A DNA stretch of 11,333 bases, from assembly GCA_030836935.1 (NCBI GenBank), contig JAUPMA010000084.1, forward strand, positions 1 through 11,333, given 5' to 3'. Every line of letters begins with the position of its first letter. Positions within the stretch are counted from its first letter, which is position 1. This DNA comes from Pseudomonadota bacterium. Its GTDB lineage: Bacteria; Pseudomonadota; Gammaproteobacteria; SZUA-229. Of this stretch, positions 1 through 7,888 are shown piece by piece. Under the pieces are notes generated by a model. The model ran no database searches. It was not told where the DNA came from and saw nothing but the letters and a program-made list of their open reading frames with translations. A program made the position numbers and the translations under genes.

Positions 1-175
1 TGCCAAGGCGAAATGCACAGGGATGTGCGTTTTAGCATGGATAAGCCCGGATGGCGCATCCATGCGGCCTTGAAGCAAAACCGCCTCTGCGAGGGAAGCC
101 CGAAGGGCCAACGCGACCGGGGTGTATTTCTTTGGTTACTTTCTTTGTACAAGCAAAGAAAGTAACTCGCCCGCA
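1..175. repeat. Intergenic mosaic of inverted repeats
   Basis: This stretch, which extends off the left edge, holds no credible gene but several dyads. GCACA/TGTGC has a four-base loop (15-28). GCATGGA/TCCATGC arms lie at 35-41 and 59-65. GCCC-GAA-GGGC lies near 98-108. The strongest is a perfect 13-bp stem, GTTACTTTCTTTG with its complement, around a six-base loop at 135-166. From memory, sequences of the 'TTTCTTTGGTTACTTTCTTTG...CAAAGAAAGTAAC' type recur between genes in many gammaproteobacteria and are often mis-called as short hypothetical proteins. That family link is recollection, not a search. I infer a non-coding dispersed repeat downstream of ilvD. Confidence 0.55.
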
Positions 176-196
176 GGCGAAAAAGGGATTCGCAGA

Positions 197-234
197 ATAA
201 GAAGATATTTCAGTAAACTGAAAACTTCTCTTAT
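197..234 (-). terminator. Weak hairpin after ilvD
   Basis: An imperfect hairpin sits just past the ilvD stop. The inner stem is TTTCAGT/ACTGAAA (208-214 and 217-223) and the outer arms are ATAAGAAG (197-204) and CTTCTCTTAT (225-234), with bulges. Read in the ilvD direction it is followed only by a short TTATTCT, and the long T run comes before it. It is therefore not a canonical intrinsic terminator. It may act as a 3'-end stabilising structure or a weak terminator. Confidence 0.3.
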
Positions 235-244
235 AAAAAATTTG

Positions 245-2092
245 TCACTTCTTCAATTGACTCACATCCCGCACTGCCCCACGCGCCGCACTCGTCGTCA
301 TCGCCGCATATGCCTTCAATGCATTACTCACCACACGTTCGCGATGCGCCGGCTGCCACGCCTTGTCCCCTTTGGCCATCATCGCTGCACGGCGTTTGTT
401 TAATTCAGCATCACTCACCGCTAAATGAATTTTGCGATTGGGGATATCGATTTCAATCTTGTCACCATTTTCCACCAGCGCAATATTGCCGCCTTCCGCT
501 GCTTCCGGTGATGCATGGCCAATCGATAAACCGGAGGTGCCGCCGGAAAAGCGGCCATCGGTTAACAATGCGCAAACCTTGCCTAATTCCTTCGATTTCA
601 AATACGACGTGGGATACAGCATTTCCTGCATGCCGGGGCCGCCTTTCGGGCCTTCGTAGCGAATCACCACCACGTCACCTGCCTTGACTTCATCCGCGAG
701 AATGCCAGCCACGGCATCATCCTGTGATTCATAAATTTTTGCGTTGCCGGTGAATTTGAGAATGCTCGCGTCCACACCGGCAGTTTTTACTATGCAACCC
801 TGTTCTGCAATGTTGCCGTAGAGTACGGCCAATCCGCCATCCTGCGAATAGGCGTGCGCTTTATCACGAATACAACCGTTGGCGCGATCCGTGTCCAGAC
901 TCCAGCGTTTGTTTTGCGAAAACGCCTGCTGCGTTGGCACATTACCGGGCGCGGCGGAGAAACGGTGTTTTGCGGTTTCGTTTTTGGTAATCGCAATATC
1001 CCAGTTATTCAATGCGTCGTTGATAGATTTGCTATGGACAGTGGAAACATCGGTGTGCAACAAACCGGCGCGCGCGAGTTCACCGAGTATGCCCATCACG
1101 CCACCGGCGCGGTGCACATCTTCCATGTGATATTTCTGCGTGCTCGGTGCCACCTTGCACAGATTCGGCACGCGGCGCGAAAGACGATCAATGTCATTCA
1201 TGGTGAATTTGATTCCACCCTCCTCAGCCGCCGCCAGCAAATGCAACACGGTATTAGTTGAACCGCCCATGGCAATGTCGAGACTCATGGCGTTCTCGAA
1301 TGCCTTGAAACTGGCAATGCTGCGCGGCAGCAGCGACAGGTCATTTTGTTCGTAGTGGCGTCGGGTGATGTCGACTATCAAACGACCGGCTTCGAGGAAT
1401 AATTCTTTTCTGTCGGCGTGCGTGGCCAGTAGTGAACCGTTGCCCGGCAGCGACAAACCCAGTGCTTCAGTCAAACAGTTCATGGAATTGGCGGTAAACA
1501 TGCCGGAGCAGGAACCGCAGGTGGGGCAGGCCGAACGTTCAACCAGTGCGACATCGGCATCGCTTTCCCTGCCATCGGCAGCCATCACCATGGCATCCAC
1601 CAGATCCAGTTTTGCGTCCACGCCATGCACTTTCGCCTTGCCCGATTCCATCGGCCCGCCGGAGACAAATACCGCCGGAATATTCAGCCGCATCGCCGCC
1701 ATCAGCATGCCGGGAGTAATTTTGTCGCAATTGGAAATGCACACCATGGCATCAGCGCAGTGCGCGTTCACCATATATTCCACGGCGTCCGCAATCAGCT
1801 CGCGCGAGGGCAGCGAATACAGCATGCCGCCATGACCCATGGCTATGCCGTCGTCCACCGCAATGGTGTTGAATTCTTTCGCAATGCCGCCGGCGGCTTC
1901 CACTTCGCGTGCCACCAGCTGGCCCATATCTTTCAGGTGTACATGGCCGGGAACAAACTGGGTGAAGGAATTGACGATGGCAATAATCGGTTTGCCAAAA
2001 TCGCCTTCCTTGATGCCGGTAGCGCGCCACAGGGCGCGGGCGCCGGCCATGTTGCGGCCGTGGGTGGTGGTGCGGGAACGGTAGGCAGGCAT
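245..2092 (-). CDS. ilvD: Dihydroxy-acid dehydratase
   Basis: The enzyme converts 2,3-dihydroxy-isovalerate and 2,3-dihydroxy-3-methylvalerate to the 2-keto acids that precede valine, leucine and isoleucine. It is a cytoplasmic Fe-S enzyme of the IlvD/Edd family. The 615-residue product matches the usual length of the long enterobacterial form nearly end to end, starting with [20 protein letters not shown]. Visible signature residues are the [13 protein letters not shown] segment (78-90), NCDK with Cys122 and Lys124, PTCGSCSG with Cys192 and Cys195, and the C-terminal [14 protein letters not shown] loop (513-526) that carries the catalytic serine. This form is expected to hold an oxygen-sensitive [4Fe-4S] cluster. 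The start is fixed by alignment to the family N-terminus and a GAGAG stretch just upstream. It is transcribed alone. No peptide leader or attenuator was seen ahead of it. The frame is intact. Confidence 0.97.
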   Translation of the reverse strand: MPAYRSRTTTHGRNMAGARALWRATGIKEGDFGKPIIAIVNSFTQFVPGHVHLKDMGQLVAREVEAAGGIAKEFNTIAVDDGIAMGHGGMLYSLPSRELIADAVEYMVNAHCADAMVCISNCDKITPGMLMAAMRLNIPAVFVSGGPMESGKAKVHGVDAKLDLVDAMVMAADGRESDADVALVERSACPTCGSCSGMFTANSMNCLTEALGLSLPGNGSLLATHADRKELFLEAGRLIVDITRRHYEQNDLSLLPRSIASFKAFENAMSLDIAMGGSTNTVLHLLAAAEEGGIKFTMNDIDRLSRRVPNLCKVAPSTQKYHMEDVHRAGGVMGILGELARAGLLHTDVSTVHSKSINDALNNWDIAITKNETAKHRFSAAPGNVPTQQAFSQNKRWSLDTDRANGCIRDKAHAYSQDGGLAVLYGNIAEQGCIVKTAGVDASILKFTGNAKIYESQDDAVAGILADEVKAGDVVVIRYEGPKGGPGMQEMLYPTSYLKSKELGKVCALLTDGRFSGGTSGLSIGHASPEAAEGGNIALVENGDKIEIDIPNRKIHLAVSDAELNKRRAAMMAKGDKAWQPAHRERVVSNALKAYAAMTTSAARGAVRDVSQLKK

Positions 2093-2124
2093 GATGCTCT
2101 CGGGTGTTTATTCAGTGAAAAGCT

Positions 2125-2153
2125 ATTGTATGTGAGTACACGGATTGCTTAAA
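2125..2153 (-). promoter_or_regulatory. Candidate ilvD promoter
   Basis: On the minus strand a good -10 hexamer TACAAT (2130 to 2125) lies 17 bases downstream of a poor -35, TTTAAG (2153 to 2148), which has only three consensus matches. It is 33 bases from the ilvD ATG. The spacing supports it, but the -35 is weak and nothing else confirms it. Confidence 0.35.
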
Positions 2154-2170
2154 GGCACTAATCGGCGGGC

Positions 2171-2210
2171 AATAAAAAAGGGGCTGTATCCGCCGCCCCT
2201 TTTTTTATTT
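2171..2210 (-). terminator. Intrinsic terminator of chemoreceptor gene
   Basis: A GGGGC/GCCCC stem (2180-2184 and 2195-2199) is flanked by a run of A on the left and T on the right, so the paired arms extend through the A/T tracts around a ten-base loop. Read on the minus strand, it follows the chemoreceptor stop codon by about 15 bases and ends in TTTTTTATT. The same structure would also stop transcription coming from the other side, so it insulates ilvD from the receptor gene. Confidence 0.85.
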
Positions 2211-2224
2211 ACCGCCCGGGCAAA

Positions 2225-3910
2225 TCAGACCTTCAATTTTGAAACCACATGTTTCAGTTCTTCCGCCACATTACGCAGCTCTTCACTGGCCCTGGCGGTT
2301 TGATTGGATGATTCGGATGTGCGTTCCGCAGCGCTACTGATATTAACAATGTTGCGGTTAATTTCTTCGGCCACGGCGTTTTGCTCTTCCGCCGCACTGG
2401 CAATCAATGCATTCATATCGTTGATGCTGGTGACGGATTTGGTAATGCTGGTCAGCACTTCTCCGGCCCTGGCTGCGGTATCACGTGTGGTATCGGCCTG
2501 CGAACGGCTTTGCATCATGGCAGACACCGCTTCCTGTGCGCCGGCTTGCAAACGCTGAATCATGCTCTGGATTTCGGCAGTGGATTTTTGAGTGCGTTGT
2601 GCCAGTACCCGCACTTCATCCGCCACCACCGCAAAACCACGGCCCTGCTCGCCGGCACGCGCCGCTTCAATCGCAGCATTCAGTGCCAGCAGATTGGTTT
2701 GTTCGGCGATGCTGCGAATCACATCCAGCACCGAGCCGATTTCGTTGGAATTTTTATCCAGTTCATGAATGACATCTGCCGCACGCTCCACCTTCTGCAC
2801 CAGTGATGCAATGGCGCGTATGGCGTCATTCACCACGGCCTGACCCGTATTCACTTCGTTATTGGCCGTATTGGCCGATTCGGCCGCCAGCTGTGCATTT
2901 TGCGCCACTTCATGCACGGTGGCCGTCATTTCATTCATGGCCGTCGCTACCTGATCGGTTTCATTACGCTGGCTCATCATGGCCTGATTGGACTGCTCGG
3001 TGATATGTGCCATTTCTTCTGCCGAGGCGGAAACCCGAAAAACAGACTGGTTGATACTTTTAACAATATCGCCCATGTCCTGCTGAAGCTTGGCCGCACT
3101 GGCAGCTACCTGACCAACTTCATCACCGGAGTGAACCCTGATCTTGTGCGTGAAATCACCATTGGCCAGGCGATTCAAATCTTCCACCAGTTCCCTGGCC
3201 GGTGCAGAAATACTGTTTTTTACCATCCAGAACACCACAACCACAGCAATCACCATGCAAACCACCACTTCCACGGTTACGGACAGGTAGCGCGCATTCA
3301 CTTGTGTCTTGATAACATCAATGGGAATAGAAACCGACATGACGCCGCGCATATCGCCTACTTTCCAGTCTTTTTTCGGTGACGCCGGATGGTTATTGTG
3401 GCAGTTAATACAACTTTCACTAACCATGATGTCCGCCTTGGCAAGCCGGAATACAGACGCACCGTCGCGCCATTCAATACGATGAAATTCGCCCGCCGGA
3501 TTGGCTTCCAGCCAGTTCAGGGCATCCTGTTCAAAAGCATCCTGGCGTGTTTCCTCCGCTGTGCGGAAACTAAAGGGATAGCGTGAATAGAGACGCATTT
3601 CATTACCCGATTTATCGGCATCCGCCAGTGCTGCAATCAGGGTGGCCGGCAAAGGAATCTTGTCCGGCTGACCCTTGAAGTCGTGACTGATGATCAAACC
3701 TTTAGCCGCCGCTTTCGACACAATTTCCCTGGCATAAAACATACGCGCATTCGCCGCTGCATTCAGCGAAGCGCGCGCAGCCTCCAGACCAGACTGCTCC
3801 AGAACAAACTCCCTCAATGCCAAGGCATTCCATACCAGCACCCCAACGAGCAGCGCGCAGGCCATGCCCATTGCCAACATAAATCGTGCCATCAATGAAT
3901 TGCCGAACAT
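2225..3910 (-). CDS. Haem-type methyl-accepting chemotaxis protein
   Basis: This is a 561-residue transmembrane chemoreceptor that should signal through CheW/CheA to the flagellar motor or a Che-like pathway. The order is: cytoplasmic N-terminus; TM1 about 10-31; periplasmic sensor about 32-205; TM2 about 208-230; HAMP about 231-283 (ending in the [12 protein letters not shown] segment); then a long coiled-coil signalling domain with the conserved hairpin tip at about 395-440 ([20 protein letters not shown], then [15 protein letters not shown]). The sensor resembles the Tll0287-like/DUF3365 family and contains CINCH (Cys167, Cys170, His171), a c-type haem attachment motif, just before the second membrane segment. 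I infer that it senses redox state, oxygen or another gas. No C-terminal CheR-docking pentapeptide is present. A GGGGGAT stretch precedes the ATG; Met7 is a possible alternative start. It is monocistronic, with its own terminator. The chemoreceptor call is firm; the ligand is unknown. Confidence 0.93.
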   Translation of the reverse strand: MFGNSLMARFMLAMGMACALLVGVLVWNALALREFVLEQSGLEAARASLNAAANARMFYAREIVSKAAAKGLIISHDFKGQPDKIPLPATLIAALADADKSGNEMRLYSRYPFSFRTAEETRQDAFEQDALNWLEANPAGEFHRIEWRDGASVFRLAKADIMVSESCINCHNNHPASPKKDWKVGDMRGVMSVSIPIDVIKTQVNARYLSVTVEVVVCMVIAVVVVFWMVKNSISAPARELVEDLNRLANGDFTHKIRVHSGDEVGQVAASAAKLQQDMGDIVKSINQSVFRVSASAEEMAHITEQSNQAMMSQRNETDQVATAMNEMTATVHEVAQNAQLAAESANTANNEVNTGQAVVNDAIRAIASLVQKVERAADVIHELDKNSNEIGSVLDVIRSIAEQTNLLALNAAIEAARAGEQGRGFAVVADEVRVLAQRTQKSTAEIQSMIQRLQAGAQEAVSAMMQSRSQADTTRDTAARAGEVLTSITKSVTSINDMNALIASAAEEQNAVAEEINRNIVNISSAAERTSESSNQTARASEELRNVAEELKHVVSKLKV

Positions 3911-4056
3911 CTTATCCCCCGTTATCCCAGCAGATAAATCCTGTTTCGTGTTTTGGCTTATCTTGAAGAGAAGTTATAAATTCAGAACGTCATACAAAAA
4001 GCATGCGCCGCCATGACTCCCCCAAACAAATGAATTGCCTGATATGGAGTGGCATC

Positions 4057-4088
4057 CTGCTATAGAGTCATTTTTGAATATATAGCAG
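4057..4088. promoter_or_regulatory. Inverted repeat ahead of oxyR
   Basis: A perfect 8-bp inverted repeat, CTGCTATA and TATAGCAG, is separated by 16 A/T-rich bases and ends 27 bases before the oxyR ATG, in the 205-base gap between the divergent receptor and oxyR genes. LysR-type regulators usually bind dyads in this position and repress their own gene. OxyR sites use ATAG/CTAT tetrads, and both occur here, but the spacing (ATAG to ATAG, 20 bases) does not match the canonical 22. An AT-rich stretch within it (TATATA) could be a -10. Role inferred. Confidence 0.4.
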
Positions 4089-4115
4089 AGAAAAAATCCG
4101 TTAGAGTACGCAGCC

Positions 4116-5060
4116 ATGACCCTGACCGAACTCCGCTACATTGTTGCCGTTGCCCAGCACCAGCATTTTGGCCGGGCCGCAGAAGCCTGCCATGTCAGCC
4201 AGCCAACACTGAGCGTCGGCATTAAAAAACTCGAGGAAGAACTGGGCGTTGAATTGTTTGAACGCAGCGTGCGCAACGATTTGCGCATCACTCCGGTTGG
4301 TGAAAGCATCATCGAACAGGCGCAACGCGTACTGGAACAGGCGGCAATGATCAAACAGCTGGCCAGCCGTCGCAGCGATCCGCTGTCCGGCCCGTTACGG
4401 CTTGGCGCCATTTACACCATTGCGCCGTATTTGTTGCCGCAACTGATTCCGCGCATTCATCGCCGCGCACCGGAAATGCCGTTGCTGATCGAGGAAAATT
4501 TTACCGCCGTGCTCAGCGAACAGCTCAAGCAGGGCAAGGTGGACGTGATCATCATCGCCCTGCCATTTGATGAACCGGGAATTGTCACCCGCGCGCTCTA
4601 CGATGAACCATTCATGGTGGCCACGCCAAAAAATCATCCCTGGGCGCTGAGATATAAAACCAGTGGCAAAAACATCGAGACCGCCGAACTCGCCTCACAG
4701 GATTTGCTACTGCTCGGCCCCGGCCACTGTTTTCGCGACCAGGTATTGCAAACCTGTCCGATGTGCCAGACTTCCAGCAGCCTGCAACAGGGTCTGGCCG
4801 GCACCTCACTGGAAACCATACGTCACATGGTCGCTACCGGCACCGGCATTACCGTACTGCCTTCCAGCTCCGGACGCGGCACCAACAGCAATTTGCTGAG
4901 TTTTATCCCTTTCAAGACACCGGCGCCCATGCGCCGCGTGGCACTGGCCTGGCGCAAAAGCTTTACCCGGCCGGAAGCGGTTGAAGCGCTACGCAATGAA
5001 ATTCTGAAATGCAAACTGGATGATGTGGTAATGCTGGAAGACGAGAACATCCGGTTTTAA
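4116..5060 (+). CDS. oxyR: OxyR-family peroxide-sensing LysR regulator
   Basis: This LysR-type transcription factor should activate peroxide defence genes when its cysteines are oxidised. The 314-residue protein has an N-terminal winged HTH (about 1-60; HFGRAAEACHVSQPTLSVGI contains the recognition helix) and a two-lobed regulatory domain. The diagnostic feature is GHCFRDQ with Cys205, followed nine residues later by Cys214. This is the same spacing as the peroxidatic Cys199 and resolving Cys208 of E. coli OxyR. The TSLETIRHMVATGTGITVLP stretch also matches the family. A third cysteine, Cys217, forms CPMC with Cys214 and is not in the E. coli protein. The start is the ATG that gives the standard LysR N-terminus. 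The gene is divergent from the chemoreceptor. No katG, ahpC or other peroxide target is in the window, so the regulon is not visible here. Confidence 0.9.
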   Translation: MTLTELRYIVAVAQHQHFGRAAEACHVSQPTLSVGIKKLEEELGVELFERSVRNDLRITPVGESIIEQAQRVLEQAAMIKQLASRRSDPLSGPLRLGAIYTIAPYLLPQLIPRIHRRAPEMPLLIEENFTAVLSEQLKQGKVDVIIIALPFDEPGIVTRALYDEPFMVATPKNHPWALRYKTSGKNIETAELASQDLLLLGPGHCFRDQVLQTCPMCQTSSSLQQGLAGTSLETIRHMVATGTGITVLPSSSGRGTNSNLLSFIPFKTPAPMRRVALAWRKSFTRPEAVEALRNEILKCKLDDVVMLEDENIRF

Positions 5061-5070
5061 AGAAAATGAA

Positions 5071-5100
5071 AACGCAAATGAACGCAAATGAACGCGAATT
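5071..5100. repeat. 10-base tandem repeat after oxyR
   Basis: Three contiguous decamers, AACGCAAATG twice and then AACGCGAATT, begin ten bases after the oxyR stop. A degenerate further copy may precede them (AGAAAATGAA). Short arrays of this AACGCGAAT type are, from memory, common intergenic filler in several bacterial groups. No dyad or terminator is formed. The rest of the gap to the heptad array (5101-5181) shows no gene. Confidence 0.7.
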
Positions 5101-5181
5101 AAAAACCCAAAATATAGTTTTCGTTCCCACGCAGCCGTCATCATCCGCACGGGCAAATGAAACCGGCCCAAAATCTGGAAG

Positions 5182-5187
5182 AAGGAG
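5182..5187 (+). promoter_or_regulatory. Shine-Dalgarno separated from argE
   Basis: AAGGAG is a near-ideal ribosome binding sequence but stands 72 bases before the argE ATG, with a long hairpin between. If the hairpin (from 5188 to about 5251) is folded away or removed in thought, the spacing to the ATG becomes about eight bases, which is ideal. It lies only three bases before an in-frame GTG (5191), too close for efficient use. No other good Shine-Dalgarno lies directly before the ATG. Confidence 0.45.
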
Positions 5188-5257
5188 CAAGTGGCAAGTG
5201 ACAAGTTGCAAGGTAAAACTTTTACTTGCCACTTCGCACTTGCCACTTGCTACTTGT
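5186..5257. repeat. Heptad-repeat hairpin before argE
   Basis: The left arm is a run of imperfect heptads (CAAGTGG, CAAGTGA, CAAGTTG, CAAGGTA) and the right arm is their complement (ACTTGCC, ACTTCGC, ACTTGCC, ACTTGCT, ACTTGTG). The arms pair over some 30 bases. The outer 15 bp are perfect (5186-5200 with 5237-5251). Inside them are a few mismatches and one bulge, and the stem closes on a very short loop at about 5216-5222. No protein role is likely. It resembles the second array at 6403-6485. Confidence 0.85.
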
Positions 5258-5259
5258 GT

Positions 5260-6408
5260 ATGAATCAACCCGACTTCCACACCATGCTGCAACAACTCAT
5301 CGCCACGCCGTCGGTGAGCTGCATCACGCCCGAATTCGATCAGCCGAACCTGCCGGTAATTCACCTGCTCGCAGGCTGGTTGCGCGATAGCGGTTTTGCG
5401 GTGGAAATCATGCCGGTGAATGAACGCAAGGCGAATCTGATTGCGCGGCTTGGCAGTGCCACCGACGACGGCGGACTGGTGCTGGCCGGTCACACCGATA
5501 CCGTGCCTTTTGATGCGGATCGCTGGCATTTTGATCCATTCAGATTAAGCGAACACAACAACCGTTTTTATGGACTCGGCACATCCGACATGAAATCGTT
5601 TTTTGCATTTGCCATTGCCGCCGCCATGAGCTTCAGCAAAAACGAATATAAAAAACCGCTGACCATTCTCGCCACCGCCGATGAAGAAACCTCCATGGAT
5701 GGCGCCAAAGCCTTGCTCGCCGCCGGCAAACCGCGTGCAGCGCACGCCATTATTGGTGAGCCCACCGGTTTAAAACCCATACGCGGCCACAAGGGTGTAC
5801 TGATGGAAGCGGTGCGCATTACCGGGCTGGCCGGACATTCGAGCAATCCCGCACTCGGCCACAATGCACTCGAAGCCATGCACATTGCGATAGGCGAAAT
5901 CCTGCGCTGGCGTGATGAATTGCAACAGCGTTATCGCAACGCCGCGTTTGATGTGCCGGTGCCGACGCTGAATCTGGGCCACATTCACGGCGGCGATAAT
6001 CCCAACCGCATCTGCGGTGCCTGCGAACTGCATATTGATATCCGCCCGCTGCCGGGCATGTCACTGGACGAACTGCGCCATGAAATGAACCAGCGACTGC
6101 AACGGGTGATGCCTGCCAGCGGATTTACGCTGCAAACCTTTCCGCTGTTTTGCGGCATTCCGGCCACCGAAACCCCGGCGCAATCTGCTATTGTTCAGGC
6201 GGCAGAAAAATTGACCGGCGCAACCGCTGCCAATGTAGCGTTTGGCACCGAAGCGCCGTTTCTGAACCAGCTCGGCATGAACACAATTATTCTTGGCCCC
6301 GGTGATATTGCCCAGGCGCACCAGCCAGATGAATACATAGACATGGCACGTATACAGCCAACTCTGGATTTATTGCGAAAATTTATTTATGAATTTTGTA
6401 TTAAGTAG
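5260..6408 (+). CDS. argE: Acetylornithine deacetylase
   Basis: This cytoplasmic M20-family zinc hydrolase removes the acetyl group from N2-acetylornithine to give ornithine in the linear arginine pathway. With the chosen ATG it has 382 residues, the usual ArgE length. Metal and catalytic residues are visible in order: AGHTDTVPFD (His78, Asp80), GTSDMKS (bridging Asp110), ADEETSMD (catalytic Glu142 and ligand Glu143), GEPTG (Glu167) and AQAHQPDEY (His354). The dimerisation 'lid' lies at about 180-290. A GTG at 5191 in the same frame would add 23 residues, but these are encoded entirely by the repeat hairpin and have no family counterpart, so I chose 5260. The ATG lacks its own Shine-Dalgarno. 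The stop codon lies inside the next heptad array. argA follows after 97 bases, an argE-argA neighbourhood known in Pseudomonas. No clear ARG box was found. Confidence 0.93.
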   Translation: MNQPDFHTMLQQLIATPSVSCITPEFDQPNLPVIHLLAGWLRDSGFAVEIMPVNERKANLIARLGSATDDGGLVLAGHTDTVPFDADRWHFDPFRLSEHNNRFYGLGTSDMKSFFAFAIAAAMSFSKNEYKKPLTILATADEETSMDGAKALLAAGKPRAAHAIIGEPTGLKPIRGHKGVLMEAVRITGLAGHSSNPALGHNALEAMHIAIGEILRWRDELQQRYRNAAFDVPVPTLNLGHIHGGDNPNRICGACELHIDIRPLPGMSLDELRHEMNQRLQRVMPASGFTLQTFPLFCGIPATETPAQSAIVQAAEKLTGATAANVAFGTEAPFLNQLGMNTIILGPGDIAQAHQPDEYIDMARIQPTLDLLRKFIYEFCIK

Positions 6409-6485
6409 CAAGGAACAAGTGGCAAGTTGCAAGTAACAGCTTTTCCTTGCTACTTGACCCTTGCTACTTACAACTCGACCACTTA
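6403..6485. repeat. Heptad-repeat hairpin between argE and argA
   Basis: Left-arm heptads AAGTAGC, AAGGAAC, AAGTGGC, AAGTTGC and AAGTAAC (6403-6437) face right-arm heptads TTGCTAC, TTGACCC, TTGCTAC, TTACAAC and a more degenerate tail (6447-6485). Bases 6403-6425 pair with 6447-6469 at 20 of 23 positions, leaving a loop of about 20 bases that includes degenerate heptads. The array begins inside the argE coding end, so the TAG stop is part of the first heptad. It could slow RNA decay or attenuate transcription into argA. There is no T run after it. Confidence 0.85.
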
Positions 6486-6495
6486 CTTAACAAAC

Positions 6496-6508
6496 AGGTA
6501 ACCACTTG
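6496..6508 (+). promoter_or_regulatory. Ribosome binding site and TTG start of argA
   Basis: AGG (6496-6498, within ACAGGTAA) lies seven bases before a TTG start codon at 6506. No ATG or GTG in this frame gives the family N-terminus, because the first internal Met is residue 74. The TTG is itself embedded in CCACTTG, a heptad of the neighbouring repeat family. Confidence 0.7.
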
Positions 6509-7813
6509 GACACAACAACACAATACGTTAACTGGTTCAGATCTTCATCGCCCTACATCCACAATCACCGTGGCCGCACCTTCGTCATTTACATCGGCGG
6601 TGAAACCGTTGAACACGCCAGCTTCAGTAATCTGGTGCACGACATTGCATTGCTGAACAGCCTCGGTGTTCGACTGGTGCTGGTGCAGGGTGCGCGGCCG
6701 CAAATCGAACGCCAGTTGCAGGCGATGAATCTTGTTTCACACTGTGAACAGGGCTGGCGCGTTACCGGCAGCGATTGTTTGCGCGGCGTTGAACAGGCTG
6801 TTGGACAGTTGCGTTTACATACCGAAAGTCTGTTATCACGCGGTCTGGTCAATACGCCCATGGCCGGTGCCGCACTGCGTGTCGTGTCCGGCAATTTCGT
6901 GGTAGCCAAGCCCTATGGCATTCGTAACGGTATTGATTTCGGCCACACCGGTGAAGTGCGGCGCATTGAAGCGGACGCCATCAACCAGCAATTGCAGCTG
7001 GGCCACATTGTGCTGTTGTCACCGATGGGGTTTTCACTCACCGGCGAGAATTTTAATTGCCGTGCCGAAGACATTGCCACCGCCACCGCCATTGCATTGA
7101 AAGCCGACAAGATTATTTTCTTCATGGATGCCGTGGGCGTGCGCGACCACAACCATGATTTACTGGCACAACTCAATCTTCACCAGGCCGAAAGAATATT
7201 GCAGCACGACGGCAATGACGCCATTACAAAACTGCATTTGCAAAGCGCACTGCATGCCTGCAAAAACGGTGTGCGCCGCGCGCATCTGATCAGCCATAAC
7301 ACCGATGGCGCGCTGTTGCTCGAATTATTCACCCGCGATGGCGGCGGCACACTGGTCACCAGCGAACGTTACGAAGGCCTGCGCGAAGCCACCATTAATG
7401 ATGTCGGCGGCATTCTGGAACTGATTGCGCCACTGGAAGCAGACGGCACACTGGTGCGGCGTTCACGCGAACAACTGGAACTGGAAATCCGCCAGTTCAG
7501 CGTGATTGAACGCGACGGCATGATCATCGCTTGCGCCGCACTTTACCCCTACGAAGGCAAGGTAGCAGAGCTCGCCTGCCTCGCCGTGCACGAAAATTAT
7601 CGCAAACAGGGACGTGGTGAAGAACTGCTGCTACACCTTGAAAACCTGTGCCGCAATCGCGATCTCGAGAAATTATTTATTCTTACCACCCGCACCACGC
7701 ACTGGTTTCTGGAACGCGGTTTTGTTGAAGTCAGCATTGATGCCCTGCCGGTTGAACGGCGCACGCTTTACAACATGCAGAGAAATTCGAAGGTTTTTTG
7801 CAAGACATTGTGA
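6506..7813 (+). CDS. argA: N-acetylglutamate synthase
   Basis: This enzyme catalyses the first arginine step, acetyl-CoA plus glutamate to N-acetylglutamate, and is normally inhibited by arginine. The 435-residue protein is the classical fused type. An N-terminal amino-acid-kinase-like domain (about 15-285) has the ArgA signatures SPYIHNHRGRTFVIYIGGE (15-33), GARPQIERQL (62-71) and LLSPMGFSLTGENFNCRAED (170-189). It is followed by a GNAT acetyltransferase domain (about 290-435) whose acetyl-CoA loop is NYRKQGRGEELL (364-375). The HWFLERGF motif (399-406) is typical of ArgA. The start is TTG, supported by alignment to E. coli ArgA and a properly spaced AGG. It follows argE in the same direction and is probably cotranscribed. 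It is the partner step to ArgE in the linear pathway. The frame is intact. It converges on znuB across 75 bases in which I see no strong terminator. Confidence 0.95.
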   Translation: MDTTTQYVNWFRSSSPYIHNHRGRTFVIYIGGETVEHASFSNLVHDIALLNSLGVRLVLVQGARPQIERQLQAMNLVSHCEQGWRVTGSDCLRGVEQAVGQLRLHTESLLSRGLVNTPMAGAALRVVSGNFVVAKPYGIRNGIDFGHTGEVRRIEADAINQQLQLGHIVLLSPMGFSLTGENFNCRAEDIATATAIALKADKIIFFMDAVGVRDHNHDLLAQLNLHQAERILQHDGNDAITKLHLQSALHACKNGVRRAHLISHNTDGALLLELFTRDGGGTLVTSERYEGLREATINDVGGILELIAPLEADGTLVRRSREQLELEIRQFSVIERDGMIIACAALYPYEGKVAELACLAVHENYRKQGRGEELLLHLENLCRNRDLEKLFILTTRTTHWFLERGFVEVSIDALPVERRTLYNMQRNSKVFCKTL

Positions 7814-7888
7814 AAAGCACACCGTCATCCTGCTTTCTTCATGCCAGTGAACGCCAACTGTTTTTGGTGAAATATTCAGGTTAAACAC

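Noticed and set aside
122..403. Open frame of 93 codons at the left end
   Set aside because: It runs through the 13-bp hairpin repeat and then antisense through the ilvD end. Composition is rich in Arg and His with no domain, as expected for a shadow frame.
3911..4056. Promoter of the chemoreceptor gene
   Set aside because: A TATAAC-like -10 on the minus strand near 3974-3979 has no -35 at a workable distance, so no promoter was annotated.
5191..5259. N-terminal extension of ArgE from a GTG start
   Set aside because: The extra 23 residues come from the repeat hairpin, lie beyond the family's N-terminus, and the Shine-Dalgarno is only three bases away. Not fully excluded.
5066..5263. 65-codon frame ending in an ATGA overlap with argE
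   Set aside because: It is built from the decamer and heptad repeats with no recognisable domain, and its start has no good ribosome binding site. Kept only as a possible reinitiation route in the argE finding.
5186..6485. CRISPR-like array
   Set aside because: Units are seven bases, contiguous and inverted about a loop, without unique spacers or cas genes.
7814..7888. Terminator between argA and znuB
   Set aside because: Only four-base stems (CAGT/ACTG before a T run, and AGGT/ACCT) were found. These are too weak to call, although a convergent pair would be expected to have one.
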